A stretch of 64,000 nt of DNA from JASHSH01 sp036490215. Lineage in GTDB: Bacteria > Pseudomonadota > Alphaproteobacteria > Rhodospirillales > Magnetospirillaceae. Within the stretch, counting starts at the first letter, position 1, and every line of letters begins with the position of its first letter. This document shows, piece by piece, positions 50,350-59,061 of this stretch. Made by a program: the position numbers and the translations under genes. The notes under the pieces are model-generated. The model was not told the origin of the DNA. It worked only from the letters and a program-made list of their open reading frames with translations, and did not search any database. Where the stretch lies: the NCBI GenBank assembly GCA_036490215.1, contig DASXEH010000095.1, positions 251,499 through 315,498 of the forward strand. Reading direction: 5' to 3'.

Positions 50350-52218
50350 GTGTCGATCAATTGGCGTCGCCTGATTCTGGGCAATCCACTCGCCACTGCG
50401 GCGATGGAGATGGAGAAGATCGGCAAGATCCGCGCGCTGGCCATCTTCTCGTCCGATGCGCTCTCTTCGGTCGCCTATGCCAGCGAAGAAATCCTGCTGG
50501 TGCTCGTGGTGGCAGGCACCAGCGCGATGAACTATTCGACACCGGTCGCGGCGGTTATCTGCGCGCTCCTGGCCGTCGTCACCGCGTCCTATTGGCAAAC
50601 GATTCACGCCTATCCGAACGGCGGCGGCGCTTTCATCGTCGCGCTCGATAATCTTGGTGAGTTCTGGGGACTCTTGGCCGCCGCGTCGCTCCTGATCGAT
50701 TACATTTTGACCGTGGCCGTGTCGGTTTCAGCCGGCGTCTTCGCCATCATCTCGGCGATCCCGGCGCTGCATCCCTACACGGTAGGCATCTGCATCCTCT
50801 CGATCCTGTTCGTGATGTGGATCAACATCCGCGGCGTGCGCGAGTCCTCGGGTGTGTTTTCGATTCCCACCTACGCTTTCATCCTGCTGATCCTGATCAT
50901 GGTCGCTGTCGGCGTCTTCGGCATTGTCACTGGTACCTTGGTGGCGCCGCCCGATATCGTCGCCGCCCATGCTGCTGAGAAGGGCGGTCAGGCTCTTGGC
51001 CTGGTCCTGCTGCTGCGTGCCTTTGCATCAGGATGTACGGCGATGACGGGCGTCGAAGCCGTGTCGAACGGCGTGCCGGCCTTCAAGAATCCCGCACCCC
51101 GCAACGCCGGCTTGACCCTCGTGGCGATGTCGGTGCTGCTGGCCCTCATGTTCATCGGCATCACGGTCTTGGCCGATCATCTCGATGTCGTGCCGCGCGA
51201 CGAAGAGTCGGTCATGTCGCAGGTGGCGCGTTCGGTATTCGGCCATGGCGCGATGTATTATGCGATCCAGGCCGCCACCGCGCTGATCCTGCTGCTGGCC
51301 GCTAATACCTCTTTTGCCGGCTTCCCGATGCTGGCCTCGGTGCTGGCACGGTCGAGCTATCTGCCGCGGCAGCTCGGCAATGTGGGCGATCGTCTCGCCT
51401 TCACCAATGGCATCGTGGCGTTGGCGGCGCTCGCCGCCGTGCTGATCATCATCTTCGGTGGCGACACCAATGCGTTGGTGCCGCTTTATGCGGTGGGTGT
51501 GTTTATCGGCTTCTCGCTCTCGCAAGGCGGCATGGTCGCGCGCTGGATTCGCATCCAGGGGCCCGGCTGGGCCTCGAAAGCGATCATCAACGGCTTCGGT
51601 TGTATCTGCACCACCGTCGCGCTCCTCGTGATCATCGAGGCGAAGTTCACTGAAGGCGCGTGGCTGATCGTTCTGCTGCTGCCGCTGCTTGTCTATCTCT
51701 TCCGCGCGATCCGCGGCCACTACGATCGTGTCTCCCGCGAACTCTCGCCGCGTCTCGGCGGCACCGGCCTGTTCCTGCGCCAATTGCAGGCGCATGAGCC
51801 GAAAGTGGTGGTGCCGATTTCGAAGATCCATCGCGGCACGTTGTCGGCGCTGAGCCACGCGCGGTCGCTGTCGAAGGACGTGACCGGCGTGGTGGTGAAT
51901 ATCGATGCGCAAGCCACAGCAGAGCTCAAGCTCGCCTGGAAGGCGCTGGGCTTCAAAGAGCCGCTGGTGGTGCTCGACAGTCCCTATCGTTCGATCATCG
52001 GTCCGCTGACCGATTATCTGCAGCAGGTCGACAAGCGCGACCCGCATCGCGGTCCGGCCATCGTCGTGCTGCCGCAATTCGTGCCACGCAAATGGTGGCA
52101 GAACATTCTGCACAATCAGAATGCGATCATGCTGCGGACGGCGCTGCTCTATCGCCGCGCGGCCGAAGGCTCAGAAGCCCGGATCGTGGTCGACGTGCCG
52201 TATCACCTGAAGACGTAA
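50350..52218 (+). CDS. APC-superfamily permease, KimA-like potassium importer
   Basis: A 622-residue inner-membrane protein with 12 TM helices and a C-terminal cytosolic domain (about residues 460-620). KIRALAIFSSDALSSVAYAS near residues 25-45, SYWQTIHAYPNGGGAFIV and FASGCTAMTGVEAVSNGVPA align by eye with the KimA (YdaO) family, which imports K+ with protons in Bacillus. The family has also amino acid permease members, so the substrate is probable, not certain. GTG start at 50350. Followed by a repeat element. Confidence 0.82.
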   Translation: MSINWRRLILGNPLATAAMEMEKIGKIRALAIFSSDALSSVAYASEEILLVLVVAGTSAMNYSTPVAAVICALLAVVTASYWQTIHAYPNGGGAFIVALDNLGEFWGLLAAASLLIDYILTVAVSVSAGVFAIISAIPALHPYTVGICILSILFVMWINIRGVRESSGVFSIPTYAFILLILIMVAVGVFGIVTGTLVAPPDIVAAHAAEKGGQALGLVLLLRAFASGCTAMTGVEAVSNGVPAFKNPAPRNAGLTLVAMSVLLALMFIGITVLADHLDVVPRDEESVMSQVARSVFGHGAMYYAIQAATALILLLAANTSFAGFPMLASVLARSSYLPRQLGNVGDRLAFTNGIVALAALAAVLIIIFGGDTNALVPLYAVGVFIGFSLSQGGMVARWIRIQGPGWASKAIINGFGCICTTVALLVIIEAKFTEGAWLIVLLLPLLVYLFRAIRGHYDRVSRELSPRLGGTGLFLRQLQAHEPKVVVPISKIHRGTLSALSHARSLSKDVTGVVVNIDAQATAELKLAWKALGFKEPLVVLDSPYRSIIGPLTDYLQQVDKRDPHRGPAIVVLPQFVPRKWWQNILHNQNAIMLRTALLYRRAAEGSEARIVVDVPYHLKT

Positions 52219-52226
52219 ATTAGTTT

Positions 52227-52302
52227 GTCGTCGCGAGGAGCGTGCGACGAAGCGATCCAGGACTCGTGTGATGTCTGGATTGCTTCGCTCCGCTCGCAAT
52301 GA
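52227..52302. repeat. REP-like intergenic palindromic repeat, copy 2
   Basis: Shares CGAGGAGCG, GCGACGAAGCGATCCAG and CTGGATTGCTTCGC with the copy at 33382-33498 but is shorter: the outer arms are less perfect and the inner loop lacks the GGCCGG hairpin. It fills the 90-base gap between two convergent genes. Confidence 0.75.
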
Positions 52303-52308
52303 AGAAGA

Positions 52309-52653
52309 CTAGTGATCGCCGCCATGCAGGATGTGGCCGGCGCCTGACGTGTCATAGGCCAGGCCTTCCGCTGTCAGGATGACGGCATAGGGATAATTGC
52401 CCTTGGTCAGACCCTTGCGGTCCAGCGCCACCCACACCGCCTGATTGTGCAGCCCCGTCGCGTCGCTGCTCGACACGACCTTGGCGCCGATATGGAAGTG
52501 ATTGCCGTGCGGATGCGGCAGCTGCGACAGCAGCATCCCGCCTGTGTCGCCGGCCGGCTGCGCCAGTTCCGGATACTTCGCGATCTCCTGCAGCAGCGCC
52601 AGCGTGCGCAACTGGAGGGGGTTCAGTTTCAGCGGGTTATTCTTCGGCGCCAT
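52309..52653 (-). CDS. Conserved-looking protein of unknown function
   Basis: A 114-residue soluble protein with several His (LPHPHGNHFHIGAKV near residues 45-59 and HILHGGDH at the end), which could bind metal. The first part (LNPLQLRTLALLQEIAKYPE) is helical. No family recognised. It begins one base after the symporter gene stop on the same strand, so it is probably translated with it. Confidence 0.65.
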   Translation of the reverse strand: MAPKNNPLKLNPLQLRTLALLQEIAKYPELAQPAGDTGGMLLSQLPHPHGNHFHIGAKVVSSSDATGLHNQAVWVALDRKGLTKGNYPYAVILTAEGLAYDTSGAGHILHGGDH

Positions 52654-52654
52654 G

Positions 52655-54226
52655 TCACTTGATCTCGATCTTGGTCGCGGGTTGCGGTTCGTAATCGGCG
52701 GGCAACGTGTCGTCCTTGGCGTCGCGCGCGCCGATCGCGTTGAGCAGCAGGGTCGCCACGATAGCGACGACGATATTGATGATCAATGTGTAGAGCGCGG
52801 TATAGCCCGGCAACCCATAGCCGAACAATTTCAGCTGCCAGAAGAAGCCGAAATTGGCCTGGACCGAAACCCAGGTGCCGACCGCGGTGCCGGCGGTCCA
52901 GCCCAGCAGCAGCGCCCAGGGATTGAACCAGCGCGTGTACAGGCCCAACACCACGGCCGGGAAAATCTGCACGATCCAGACGCCGCCAAGCAGTTGGAGC
53001 TGGATCGCGAATTTGGTTTGCACGAACAGGATGAAGATCAGCGCGCCGAATTTCACGACCAGCGAAATCCATTTCGCCATCTGCGCTTCCTGCTTGTCTG
53101 TGGCCGCGCCGTGTAGGAATTCGCGGTAGATGCTGCGCGTGAAGAGATTGGCCGCTGCGATCGACATGATGGCTGCCGGTACCAGCGCGCCGATACCCAC
53201 CGCCGCAAAGGCGAGCCCCACGAACCAGGACGGGAAGCTGTGCAGGAACAGGGCCGGCACTGCGAAATTGGTGCCGAAGGTTTTAAAGGCGGCAGCGAAC
53301 TCAGGCATCTTGTCGACACCCGCGGCCACGGCGAAGAAACCGAGCAGGGCCAGCAAGCCAAGCAGGAACGAATAGGACGGCAACAGCGCCGCGTTGCGCT
53401 TCACCGCACGGCCGCTCGATGCGCTCAGCACGCCGGTCAGCGAATGCGGGTAGAGGAACAACGCAAAGGCCGAGCCTAAGGCCAGCGTTGCATAGGCACC
53501 GTAGCTGCCCCAGCTTCCGTCTGGCGGCGATGCGAGCAGCACTTTGGCCGGCGGCACAGCGGCGAAAATCTTCTCGAAGCCGCCAAGCTGCGTGGGGATC
53601 ACGATGATCGCGGCAATGGCGGTGACGTAGATCAGCAGGTCTTTGACGATCGCGATCGCCGCCGGCGCGCGCAGCCCGCTCGAATAGGTGAAGGCGGCCA
53701 GGATGATGAAGGCGATGATCAGCGGCAGATCGCCAAGCCAGCCTGCGCCCGAGATGCCCAGTCCGCCGATCACCACCTGCAAGCCGACCAGCTGCAGCGC
53801 GATATAGGGCATGGTGGCGACGATGCCGGTCACCGCGATGGCTAGTGCCAGCCAGCGATTGTTGAAGCGGCCGCGCACGAAATCGGCGGCGGTCACATAG
53901 CCTTTGCGATGGCTGATTTGCCAGAGCCGCGGGAAGACGACGAACAAAATCGGATAGATCATCACGGTGTAGGGCACGGCGTAGAAGGCCAGCGCACCCG
54001 CGCCGAAGGCCACCGCCGGCACCGCGATGAAGGTATAGGCCGTGTAGACATCGCCGCCCACCAGGAACCAGGTGACGAGCGAGCCGAACCGGCGCCCACC
54101 CAGGCCCCATTCGTGCAGCATGTCGAGATCGCCACGGCGCCAGCGGGCGGCGGCGAATCCCAGCCAGGTGATCAGCCCGAACAGCAGCACGAAGATGATC
54201 AGTGCCACCCAGTTCACGTCTTGCAC
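52655..54226 (-). CDS. Sodium:solute symporter, monocarboxylate (MctP-like) type
   Basis: A 523-residue inner-membrane transporter of the SSS family with about 13 TM helices. GGRRFGSLVTWFLVGGDVYTAYTF (its central part) near residues 43-65 and RKGYVTAADFVRGRFNNRWL are typical, and the arrangement fits symporters such as MctP, which take up lactate, pyruvate and other short monocarboxylates. The substrate is inferred. It is preceded by a DUF3311 gene, a usual partner. Confidence 0.85.
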   Translation of the reverse strand: MQDVNWVALIIFVLLFGLITWLGFAAARWRRGDLDMLHEWGLGGRRFGSLVTWFLVGGDVYTAYTFIAVPAVAFGAGALAFYAVPYTVMIYPILFVVFPRLWQISHRKGYVTAADFVRGRFNNRWLALAIAVTGIVATMPYIALQLVGLQVVIGGLGISGAGWLGDLPLIIAFIILAAFTYSSGLRAPAAIAIVKDLLIYVTAIAAIIVIPTQLGGFEKIFAAVPPAKVLLASPPDGSWGSYGAYATLALGSAFALFLYPHSLTGVLSASSGRAVKRNAALLPSYSFLLGLLALLGFFAVAAGVDKMPEFAAAFKTFGTNFAVPALFLHSFPSWFVGLAFAAVGIGALVPAAIMSIAAANLFTRSIYREFLHGAATDKQEAQMAKWISLVVKFGALIFILFVQTKFAIQLQLLGGVWIVQIFPAVVLGLYTRWFNPWALLLGWTAGTAVGTWVSVQANFGFFWQLKLFGYGLPGYTALYTLIINIVVAIVATLLLNAIGARDAKDDTLPADYEPQPATKIEIK

Positions 54227-54274
54227 GGCGGTATTCCCCCTCGATCGATATGATGGGCGATAATGGGCTGCGGC

Positions 54275-54496
54275 TCAGCGCGCCCGGCTGCTGTGTTCGG
54301 TGCCGAAATAGACGATGGCGGTCAGAACCGCGCCGATCAGGATCAGCAGCAATTGGCCCCAATAGAAGAACGGCAGGCCGATGAAGCTGGGTTCGGCCAT
54401 GTTGAAGAAGGGCACGCACAGGGCCGCCGGGAACTGCACGATCAGCAGCAGATACCACCAGCTCCAAACCCGGCTTTTGCGCGGGGTTTCGCTCAT
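54275..54496 (-). CDS. DUF3311 small membrane protein
   Basis: A 73-residue protein with two TM helices (WSWWYLLLIVQFPAALCVPF and WGQLLLILIGAVLTAIVYFG). DUF3311 proteins stand next to sodium:solute symporters and are believed to be small accessory subunits, like YhdT with PanF. It precedes the symporter by 48 bases on the same strand. Confidence 0.85.
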   Translation of the reverse strand: MSETPRKSRVWSWWYLLLIVQFPAALCVPFFNMAEPSFIGLPFFYWGQLLLILIGAVLTAIVYFGTEHSSRAR

Positions 54497-54604
54497 GCTC
54501 GGTCCTCCCCTTCGATCTTCAGTGAACGGCCTTACGGGCGCGTCGTTGCGCGGATATTACAGGCGGCCAAGCTCTGCCGTCAGCGATTTTTCGCGTTTTT
54601 GGCG

Positions 54605-55264
54605 CTAAAGCAAGCTGGCGGCAATGTTGATTGCGATAGCCAGCACCACGGTATTGAAGAAGAACGCCAGCACGCCCTGAAACAAGGTCAGACGGCGCGT
54701 GACGCGGCCGGTCACCTGCACATCCGAGGTCTGGCAGGTCATGCCGACGACGAAGGCGAAGTACAGAAAATCCCAGTAGTCCGGCTTGTCCTCGCCCGGG
54801 AACTCAAGCCCACCGCGATGGGTGTCCTTACCATCATCGGGGTCGTCATCGCCGCCGTAGAACAGATGGGCGTAGTGCAGGCCGAACATGGTGTGAGTGA
54901 CCAGCCAGGCCAGCACGATACTCCCCATCGCCAGGCCCAGATGCCAATGCAGGATGGCGGGCGGTAGATTCTTGGCGTTACGCGTTTCGAGGAAGATGGC
55001 GGCCAAGGCCAGGGCGGCGGCGGCAAAAGCCACAATGGCCATGCCCAGCTGGCCTTCATCGATCTCCTGCGCCCGCCGCATCATGCGCTCGTGATTGGTG
55101 CGGGCCAGCATCACAGCGGTCAGGATCAGGAACAGTGCGCCGCCGCCATCCAGCGCGACCACAAGACTCGTGCTCTGCGCGATGAACTGGCGCAGCACGA
55201 GCCCCAGCACGATGGTAAACGCAATCGAAACGATCAGCCGCGGATACCGGATGACCTGTTTCAC
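54605..55264 (-). CDS. DUF1345 membrane protein
   Basis: A 219-residue membrane protein with about five TM helices and the family block DYWDFLYFAFVVGMTCQTSD near residues 162-181. Its function is not known. It has no ATG near; GTG at 55264 overlaps the channel stop as GTGA and fits the family N-terminus (KQVIRYPRLIVSIAFTI), so translation is coupled to the channel gene. Confidence 0.82.
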   Translation of the reverse strand: MKQVIRYPRLIVSIAFTIVLGLVLRQFIAQSTSLVVALDGGGALFLILTAVMLARTNHERMMRRAQEIDEGQLGMAIVAFAAAALALAAIFLETRNAKNLPPAILHWHLGLAMGSIVLAWLVTHTMFGLHYAHLFYGGDDDPDDGKDTHRGGLEFPGEDKPDYWDFLYFAFVVGMTCQTSDVQVTGRVTRRLTLFQGVLAFFFNTVVLAIAINIAASLL

Positions 55265-56202
55265 TTTGCGTCGATGCTTTCGTCGCGTTCGACCGGGATG
55301 GCCGGCTCGATGCCTGGCACCGGGACCACATCGTCGAAGCGCGAGAAGTCGAGCGCCCATCGCCCATCGGGCTGTTCGACGAAGACATCGACATAGCGCG
55401 CGTTCCAGGCGATGGCATCGGGACCGAAAGCGGCACGCGCGTGCACTTCCTGCGAGAAACCGCTGTGATGCCCGGCGAAGACCACCACGATCAGCGCGTC
55501 CTCGGCCACAAGATCGTCATGAGTCTTGCCGTAGAGCGGGCTCTTGGGCCCGATCTCATGCATCACGGTCCAGGACAGCGCGAAGGTCGGCGAGTTCGAG
55601 CGTTCGAGGTGCAGATCATGCAGGCGACGGATTTCGATCCCCTCGCGCGTCACTTCATCGCGCAGCAAGGTCAGATGCACGCGGGCTTCGTGGATGCCGT
55701 CGTCGCGCCGGTTGGCCAAGCGCAGCATCAGCATCGGACGGCCATCGAATTCGCTGACCGTGATTTTGGCCGAGAAGCGCACGCCCGCATTGGGCCGCGT
55801 GAAGCGCGCGAACATCAGGCCCGAGGCCACCGCAACGCCGAACAGGCCGATGCCGGCCTCGAACGTGACCAGCAGATTGGCCGCCAGACCGATCGGCTCC
55901 ATGCGGCCATAGCCGATCGTGGCCATAGTCTGTACCGAAAAGAAGAACGCGTCTTCGAAACTGCCCGGCCGCGCATTGGCGATGGCATCGCCGCAGGCAA
56001 GATAGCCGAGTGCGAAGATCACATTGAGGCCGAGATAGCCGCCGATCAGGGCGACGATGAAATTGTAAATGGGCGTGTTCAGCAGCCAGTGATAGACGTC
56101 GCGCCGGATCGGACCATCGCCGATGCGGCGAACCGTCGTCCAGCCACCCTGGTCGAAAAGCCGGATGCTGCGGCGGCTGATTTTTTTGAGGACGTGGCTC
56201 AT
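55261..56202 (-). CDS. Inward-rectifier (KirBac-type) potassium channel
   Basis: A 313-residue channel. The order is slide helix and first TM helix (about residues 47-69), pore helix and selectivity filter TIGYG (95-99), second TM helix (about 108-132) and a cytosolic immunoglobulin-like Kir domain from residue 138, with MLMLRLANRRDD as in KirBac. The bacterial Kir layout is complete. Cotranscribed with and overlapping the DUF1345 gene by 4 bases. Confidence 0.92.
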   Translation of the reverse strand: MSHVLKKISRRSIRLFDQGGWTTVRRIGDGPIRRDVYHWLLNTPIYNFIVALIGGYLGLNVIFALGYLACGDAIANARPGSFEDAFFFSVQTMATIGYGRMEPIGLAANLLVTFEAGIGLFGVAVASGLMFARFTRPNAGVRFSAKITVSEFDGRPMLMLRLANRRDDGIHEARVHLTLLRDEVTREGIEIRRLHDLHLERSNSPTFALSWTVMHEIGPKSPLYGKTHDDLVAEDALIVVVFAGHHSGFSQEVHARAAFGPDAIAWNARYVDVFVEQPDGRWALDFSRFDDVVPVPGIEPAIPVERDESIDAK

Positions 56203-56206
56203 CCTA

Positions 56207-56659
56207 TCACACGAAGATCACGGCGCCGGTGCGCGAGGCATCGGCCAGGAAGGTGACCAACCCGCCTTCGCTGCGAGGCACGTCGTCGCGCAAAGCCTTG
56301 CCTTCCAGTCCCATGGCGCGCAATCCCATTTCGCACACCATGACCGATGCGCCCAGGGTGACGCAAGCGGACAGGATTTCCTCGAACCCGGCCAGTTTGC
56401 GTGCGATCAGCTGCGCGTCGGCTTTGCTGGCGGTCACGCCGTCTTCGGTCGGCAGCAGATCATACCATCCGCCTTTGCCGTCCTTGACCGGCAACAGCGC
56501 CTTGATTGCGCCCATGGTGAAGAACAGCGTGGCCGGCGTGTTCACCGCCAGTGCCGCCGAAGCCATAGTCAGTGCGTAATGCACTTTGTCATAGGCGCCG
56601 GAAAAGACGACGATGGATAGCTTGTCCGGTGATGTTTTGGTGGTGTCAGCAGCCGGCAT
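56207..56659 (-). CDS. DsrE/DsrF-like sulfur-transfer family protein
   Basis: A 150-residue cytosolic protein. LSIVVFSGAYDKVHYALTMA near residues 14-33 and a conserved-type Cys in EILSACVTLGASVMVCEMGL fit the DsrE/DrsE-like (peroxiredoxin-family) fold, where cysteine can carry persulfide. The gene overlaps the preceding MoeB-like gene by 14 bases. The neighbouring E1-like enzyme and cysK suggest a role in sulfur trafficking (inference). Confidence 0.8.
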   Translation of the reverse strand: MPAADTTKTSPDKLSIVVFSGAYDKVHYALTMASAALAVNTPATLFFTMGAIKALLPVKDGKGGWYDLLPTEDGVTASKADAQLIARKLAGFEEILSACVTLGASVMVCEMGLRAMGLEGKALRDDVPRSEGGLVTFLADASRTGAVIFV

Positions 56660-57446
56660 GGGCGTGGGCGCGATGCGCCGAAAGATCGTGGATGGTGGCC
56701 GAGGTGCTGCACAGTGCGCAGGCTGGATCGGGCTTCAGACGCAGCTTGCGGAAATTGGTCGACAGCCCGTCGACGATCAGCAGCGAACCCGAAAGCGAAT
56801 CGCCGATGCCCAACAACTCCTTCAACACCTCGGTCGCTTGCAGCGTGCCCATCACGCCCGCCATCGCGCCGAGCACGCCGGCCTGGGCGCAGGTCGGCAC
56901 TTCGCCTTCAGGCGGCTCGGCGGGATAGAGGCAGCGATAGCAGGGGCCGGGCGCCTTGAAGGTGGCCAGTTGCCCGTCGAAGCGCAGCACAGCCGCCGAC
57001 ACCAACGTTTTTCCCGCTAAGCGGCAGGCATCGTTGATCAGGAAACGCGTCGGGAAATTATCGCTGCCATCGGCAATCACGTCATAGCCGGCGATCAGGT
57101 CGAGCACGTTCTCGGCGTCGACACGCAGATGATGCGGCACGATCTTGACGTCGGGATTGATGGTAGCGATCGCAGCGCGGGTGCTCTCGACCTTGGCTGT
57201 CCCGATGCGCTCGGTGGTGTGCAGAACCTGGCGCTGTAGGTTCGAGAGATCGACCTTGTCGTCATCGACCACGCCGATCGTGCCGACACCGGCAGCCGCG
57301 AGATAGAGAATGACCGGCGAGCCGAGGCCGCCTGCGCCGATTACCAGAACCTTCGATTGAAGCAGCCGCTCCTGACCAATCCCGCCCACTTCGGGGAGCA
57401 GGATATGGCGAGCATAGCGCCGAATCTGATCTTCGCTGAAATCCAT
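56646..57446 (-). CDS. moeB: HesA/MoeB/ThiF E1-like adenylyltransferase
   Basis: A 266-residue enzyme that adenylates the C-terminal glycine of a ubiquitin-like sulfur carrier such as MoaD or ThiS. The ATP site is GAGGLGSPVILYLAAAGVG near residue 37, with DDDKVDLSNLQRQVLH after it; zinc cysteines are in CYRCLYP near 172 and CALC near 244; PTCAQAGVLG is the catalytic Cys region. No rhodanese domain, so it is MoeB/ThiF rather than the MoeZ type. Which carrier it serves is open. Confidence 0.87.
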   Translation of the reverse strand: MDFSEDQIRRYARHILLPEVGGIGQERLLQSKVLVIGAGGLGSPVILYLAAAGVGTIGVVDDDKVDLSNLQRQVLHTTERIGTAKVESTRAAIATINPDVKIVPHHLRVDAENVLDLIAGYDVIADGSDNFPTRFLINDACRLAGKTLVSAAVLRFDGQLATFKAPGPCYRCLYPAEPPEGEVPTCAQAGVLGAMAGVMGTLQATEVLKELLGIGDSLSGSLLIVDGLSTNFRKLRLKPDPACALCSTSATIHDLSAHRAHAHAGC

Positions 57447-57510
57447 ACCCGATTATATGGGATGGAATGCGCAGGGGTGAAGCCGTGTGATCGCTCGAGT
57501 TCTCACTCTG

Positions 57511-57598
57511 CCCCTCACCCTGTCCCTCTCCCACGGAGGGGAGAGGAAACGTTGAAGTGGCGCCCTCTCCCCTTGCGGGAGAGGGTTGGGGTGAGGGG
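57511..57598. repeat. Intergenic palindromic repeat, CCCTCACCC type
   Basis: Outer arms CCCCTCACCC and GGGTGAGGGG are perfect over 10 bases; inside are two smaller hairpins made of CTCTCC/GGGGAG-like arms. This sort of element is widely seen between genes in proteobacteria. It lies directly after the cysK stop and may act as terminator. Confidence 0.75.
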
Positions 57599-57599
57599 A

Positions 57600-58562
57600 C
57601 TAGCCCCCCAACCCCTCGAACAGCGCCGTGGAGAGGTAGCGTTCAGCGAAGCTCGGGATGATCGCCACGATTAGCTTGCCGGCGTTTTCCGGGCGGCTGC
57701 CGACTTCCAGCGCCGCGGCCAGTGCTGCACCCGAGGAAATGCCCACCGGCACGCCGTCGAGCTTGGCGGCCTTGCGGGCGATGGCGAAGGCGGTCTCGTT
57801 GCCGATCTTCACCACTTCGTCGATGATCGCCCTGTCGAGATTGCCCGGCACGAAACCGGCGCCGATGCCTTGAATCTTGTGCGGGCCGGGCGCGCCGCCC
57901 GAGAGGACGGGGCTGTCCTCCGGCTCCACGGCCACCATGCGCACCGAGGCTTTTCGCTTCTTCAGTACATGGCCGACGCCGGTGATCGTGCCACCGGTAC
58001 CGACGCCGGAGATAACGATGTCGACCTTGCCGTCGGTATCTTTCCAGATTTCCTCGGCGGTGGTCTTTTCATGGATCGCCGGATTGGCCGGGTTCTCGAA
58101 CTGCTGCAGGATCACCGAGTCCTTGATCTCGCGGTTGAGTTCCTCGGCGCGGCGGATTGATCCGGTCATGCCCTTGGCGGCAGGTGTCAGCTCGATCTGC
58201 GCGCCGAGCAGGATCAGCATCTTGCGCCGTTCGAGCGACATGCTTTCCGGCATGGGCAGGAGCAGGCGATAGCCTTTCGCCGCGGCCACGAAGGCCAGGG
58301 CGATACCGGTATTGCCCGAGGTCGGCTCGATGATCGTCGCACCCGGCTTGAGCTTGCCGGCGGCTTCGGCGGCTTCGATCATCGCAACGCCGATACGGTC
58401 CTTCACCGAAGCCAGCGGGTTGAAGAATTCGAGCTTGCCGACAATGTCGGCCTTCACTTTGGCGTCGGCGGCCAGGCGCTTGAAGCGCACCAGCGGTGTC
58501 CCGCCGATCGTGTCGGTGATGCTGTCATAGATACGGCCGCGGAATTCGGCAGGAGTGGACAT
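57600..58562 (-). CDS. cysK: Cysteine synthase A (O-acetylserine sulfhydrylase)
   Basis: A 320-residue PLP enzyme that makes cysteine from O-acetylserine and sulfide. The PLP lysine is in NPLASVKDRIG near residue 53, the substrate loop in PTSGNTGIALAF near 80, and GVGTGGTITGVGH binds the phosphate. ATG 58562 is chosen. It lies 38 bases downstream of the Rrf2 regulator on the same strand, which probably controls it. Confidence 0.93.
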   Translation of the reverse strand: MSTPAEFRGRIYDSITDTIGGTPLVRFKRLAADAKVKADIVGKLEFFNPLASVKDRIGVAMIEAAEAAGKLKPGATIIEPTSGNTGIALAFVAAAKGYRLLLPMPESMSLERRKMLILLGAQIELTPAAKGMTGSIRRAEELNREIKDSVILQQFENPANPAIHEKTTAEEIWKDTDGKVDIVISGVGTGGTITGVGHVLKKRKASVRMVAVEPEDSPVLSGGAPGPHKIQGIGAGFVPGNLDRAIIDEVVKIGNETAFAIARKAAKLDGVPVGISSGAALAAALEVGSRPENAGKLIVAIIPSFAERYLSTALFEGLGG

Positions 58563-58600
58563 GATGGCCTCTTGTTCTCGTGCTGCGGATCAGGCGTTGG

Positions 58601-59059
58601 TCAGATGGTGAAGTCCATGCTCTGCGCCACCTCGCTGACGATCCCACCCTGGAAGGCGCGGGTGCAGAGATCGTCGATGGTGATCGCGTCGAGCCGCTTC
58701 ATGATTTCTTCCTGCAACTCGGCCCAGGTGGGACGGATCACCTTCTTGCCGAGTTCCGACGAGGGAAGATCTTCCTCCTCCTCGCCCTCTAAGGCTTCCA
58801 ACGCACGCACCACGCGCACGATCTCGCCGACCGAGATGCGGCGACGTTCACGCGCCAGGCGATAGCCGCCGCGCGGACCGCGCACGCCCATCAGGATACC
58901 GCTGCGCACCAGCTGCTGCAGGGTCTGTTCGAGATAACGGCGCGGAATGCCCTGACGCCGCGTGATCTCGCGGCTGCGCACCGGCTCGCCGCCGGAGTGA
59001 TAGGCGATGTCGAGCACCGCTTCGATGGCAAAGAGCGTCTTCTTAGACGGACGCAGCAT
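58601..59059 (-). CDS. Rrf2-family transcriptional regulator
   Basis: A 152-residue regulator with winged helix (SREITRRQGIPRRYLEQTLQ, GVRGPRGGYRLARERRRISV). The three cysteines that hold the Fe-S cluster in IscR are absent; the only Cys is near the C-terminus (DDLCTRAF). Thus it is more like CymR, which senses cysteine synthesis together with CysK, and cysK is the next gene. This is a plausible but untested partner relation. Confidence 0.85.
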   Translation of the reverse strand: MLRPSKKTLFAIEAVLDIAYHSGGEPVRSREITRRQGIPRRYLEQTLQQLVRSGILMGVRGPRGGYRLARERRRISVGEIVRVVRALEALEGEEEEDLPSSELGKKVIRPTWAELQEEIMKRLDAITIDDLCTRAFQGGIVSEVAQSMDFTI

Positions 59060-59061
59060 GA

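Noticed and set aside
57357..57674. Plus-strand 105-residue ORF over the moeB start, the repeat and the cysK end
   Set aside because: It is mostly the palindromic repeat translated; no conserved protein features.
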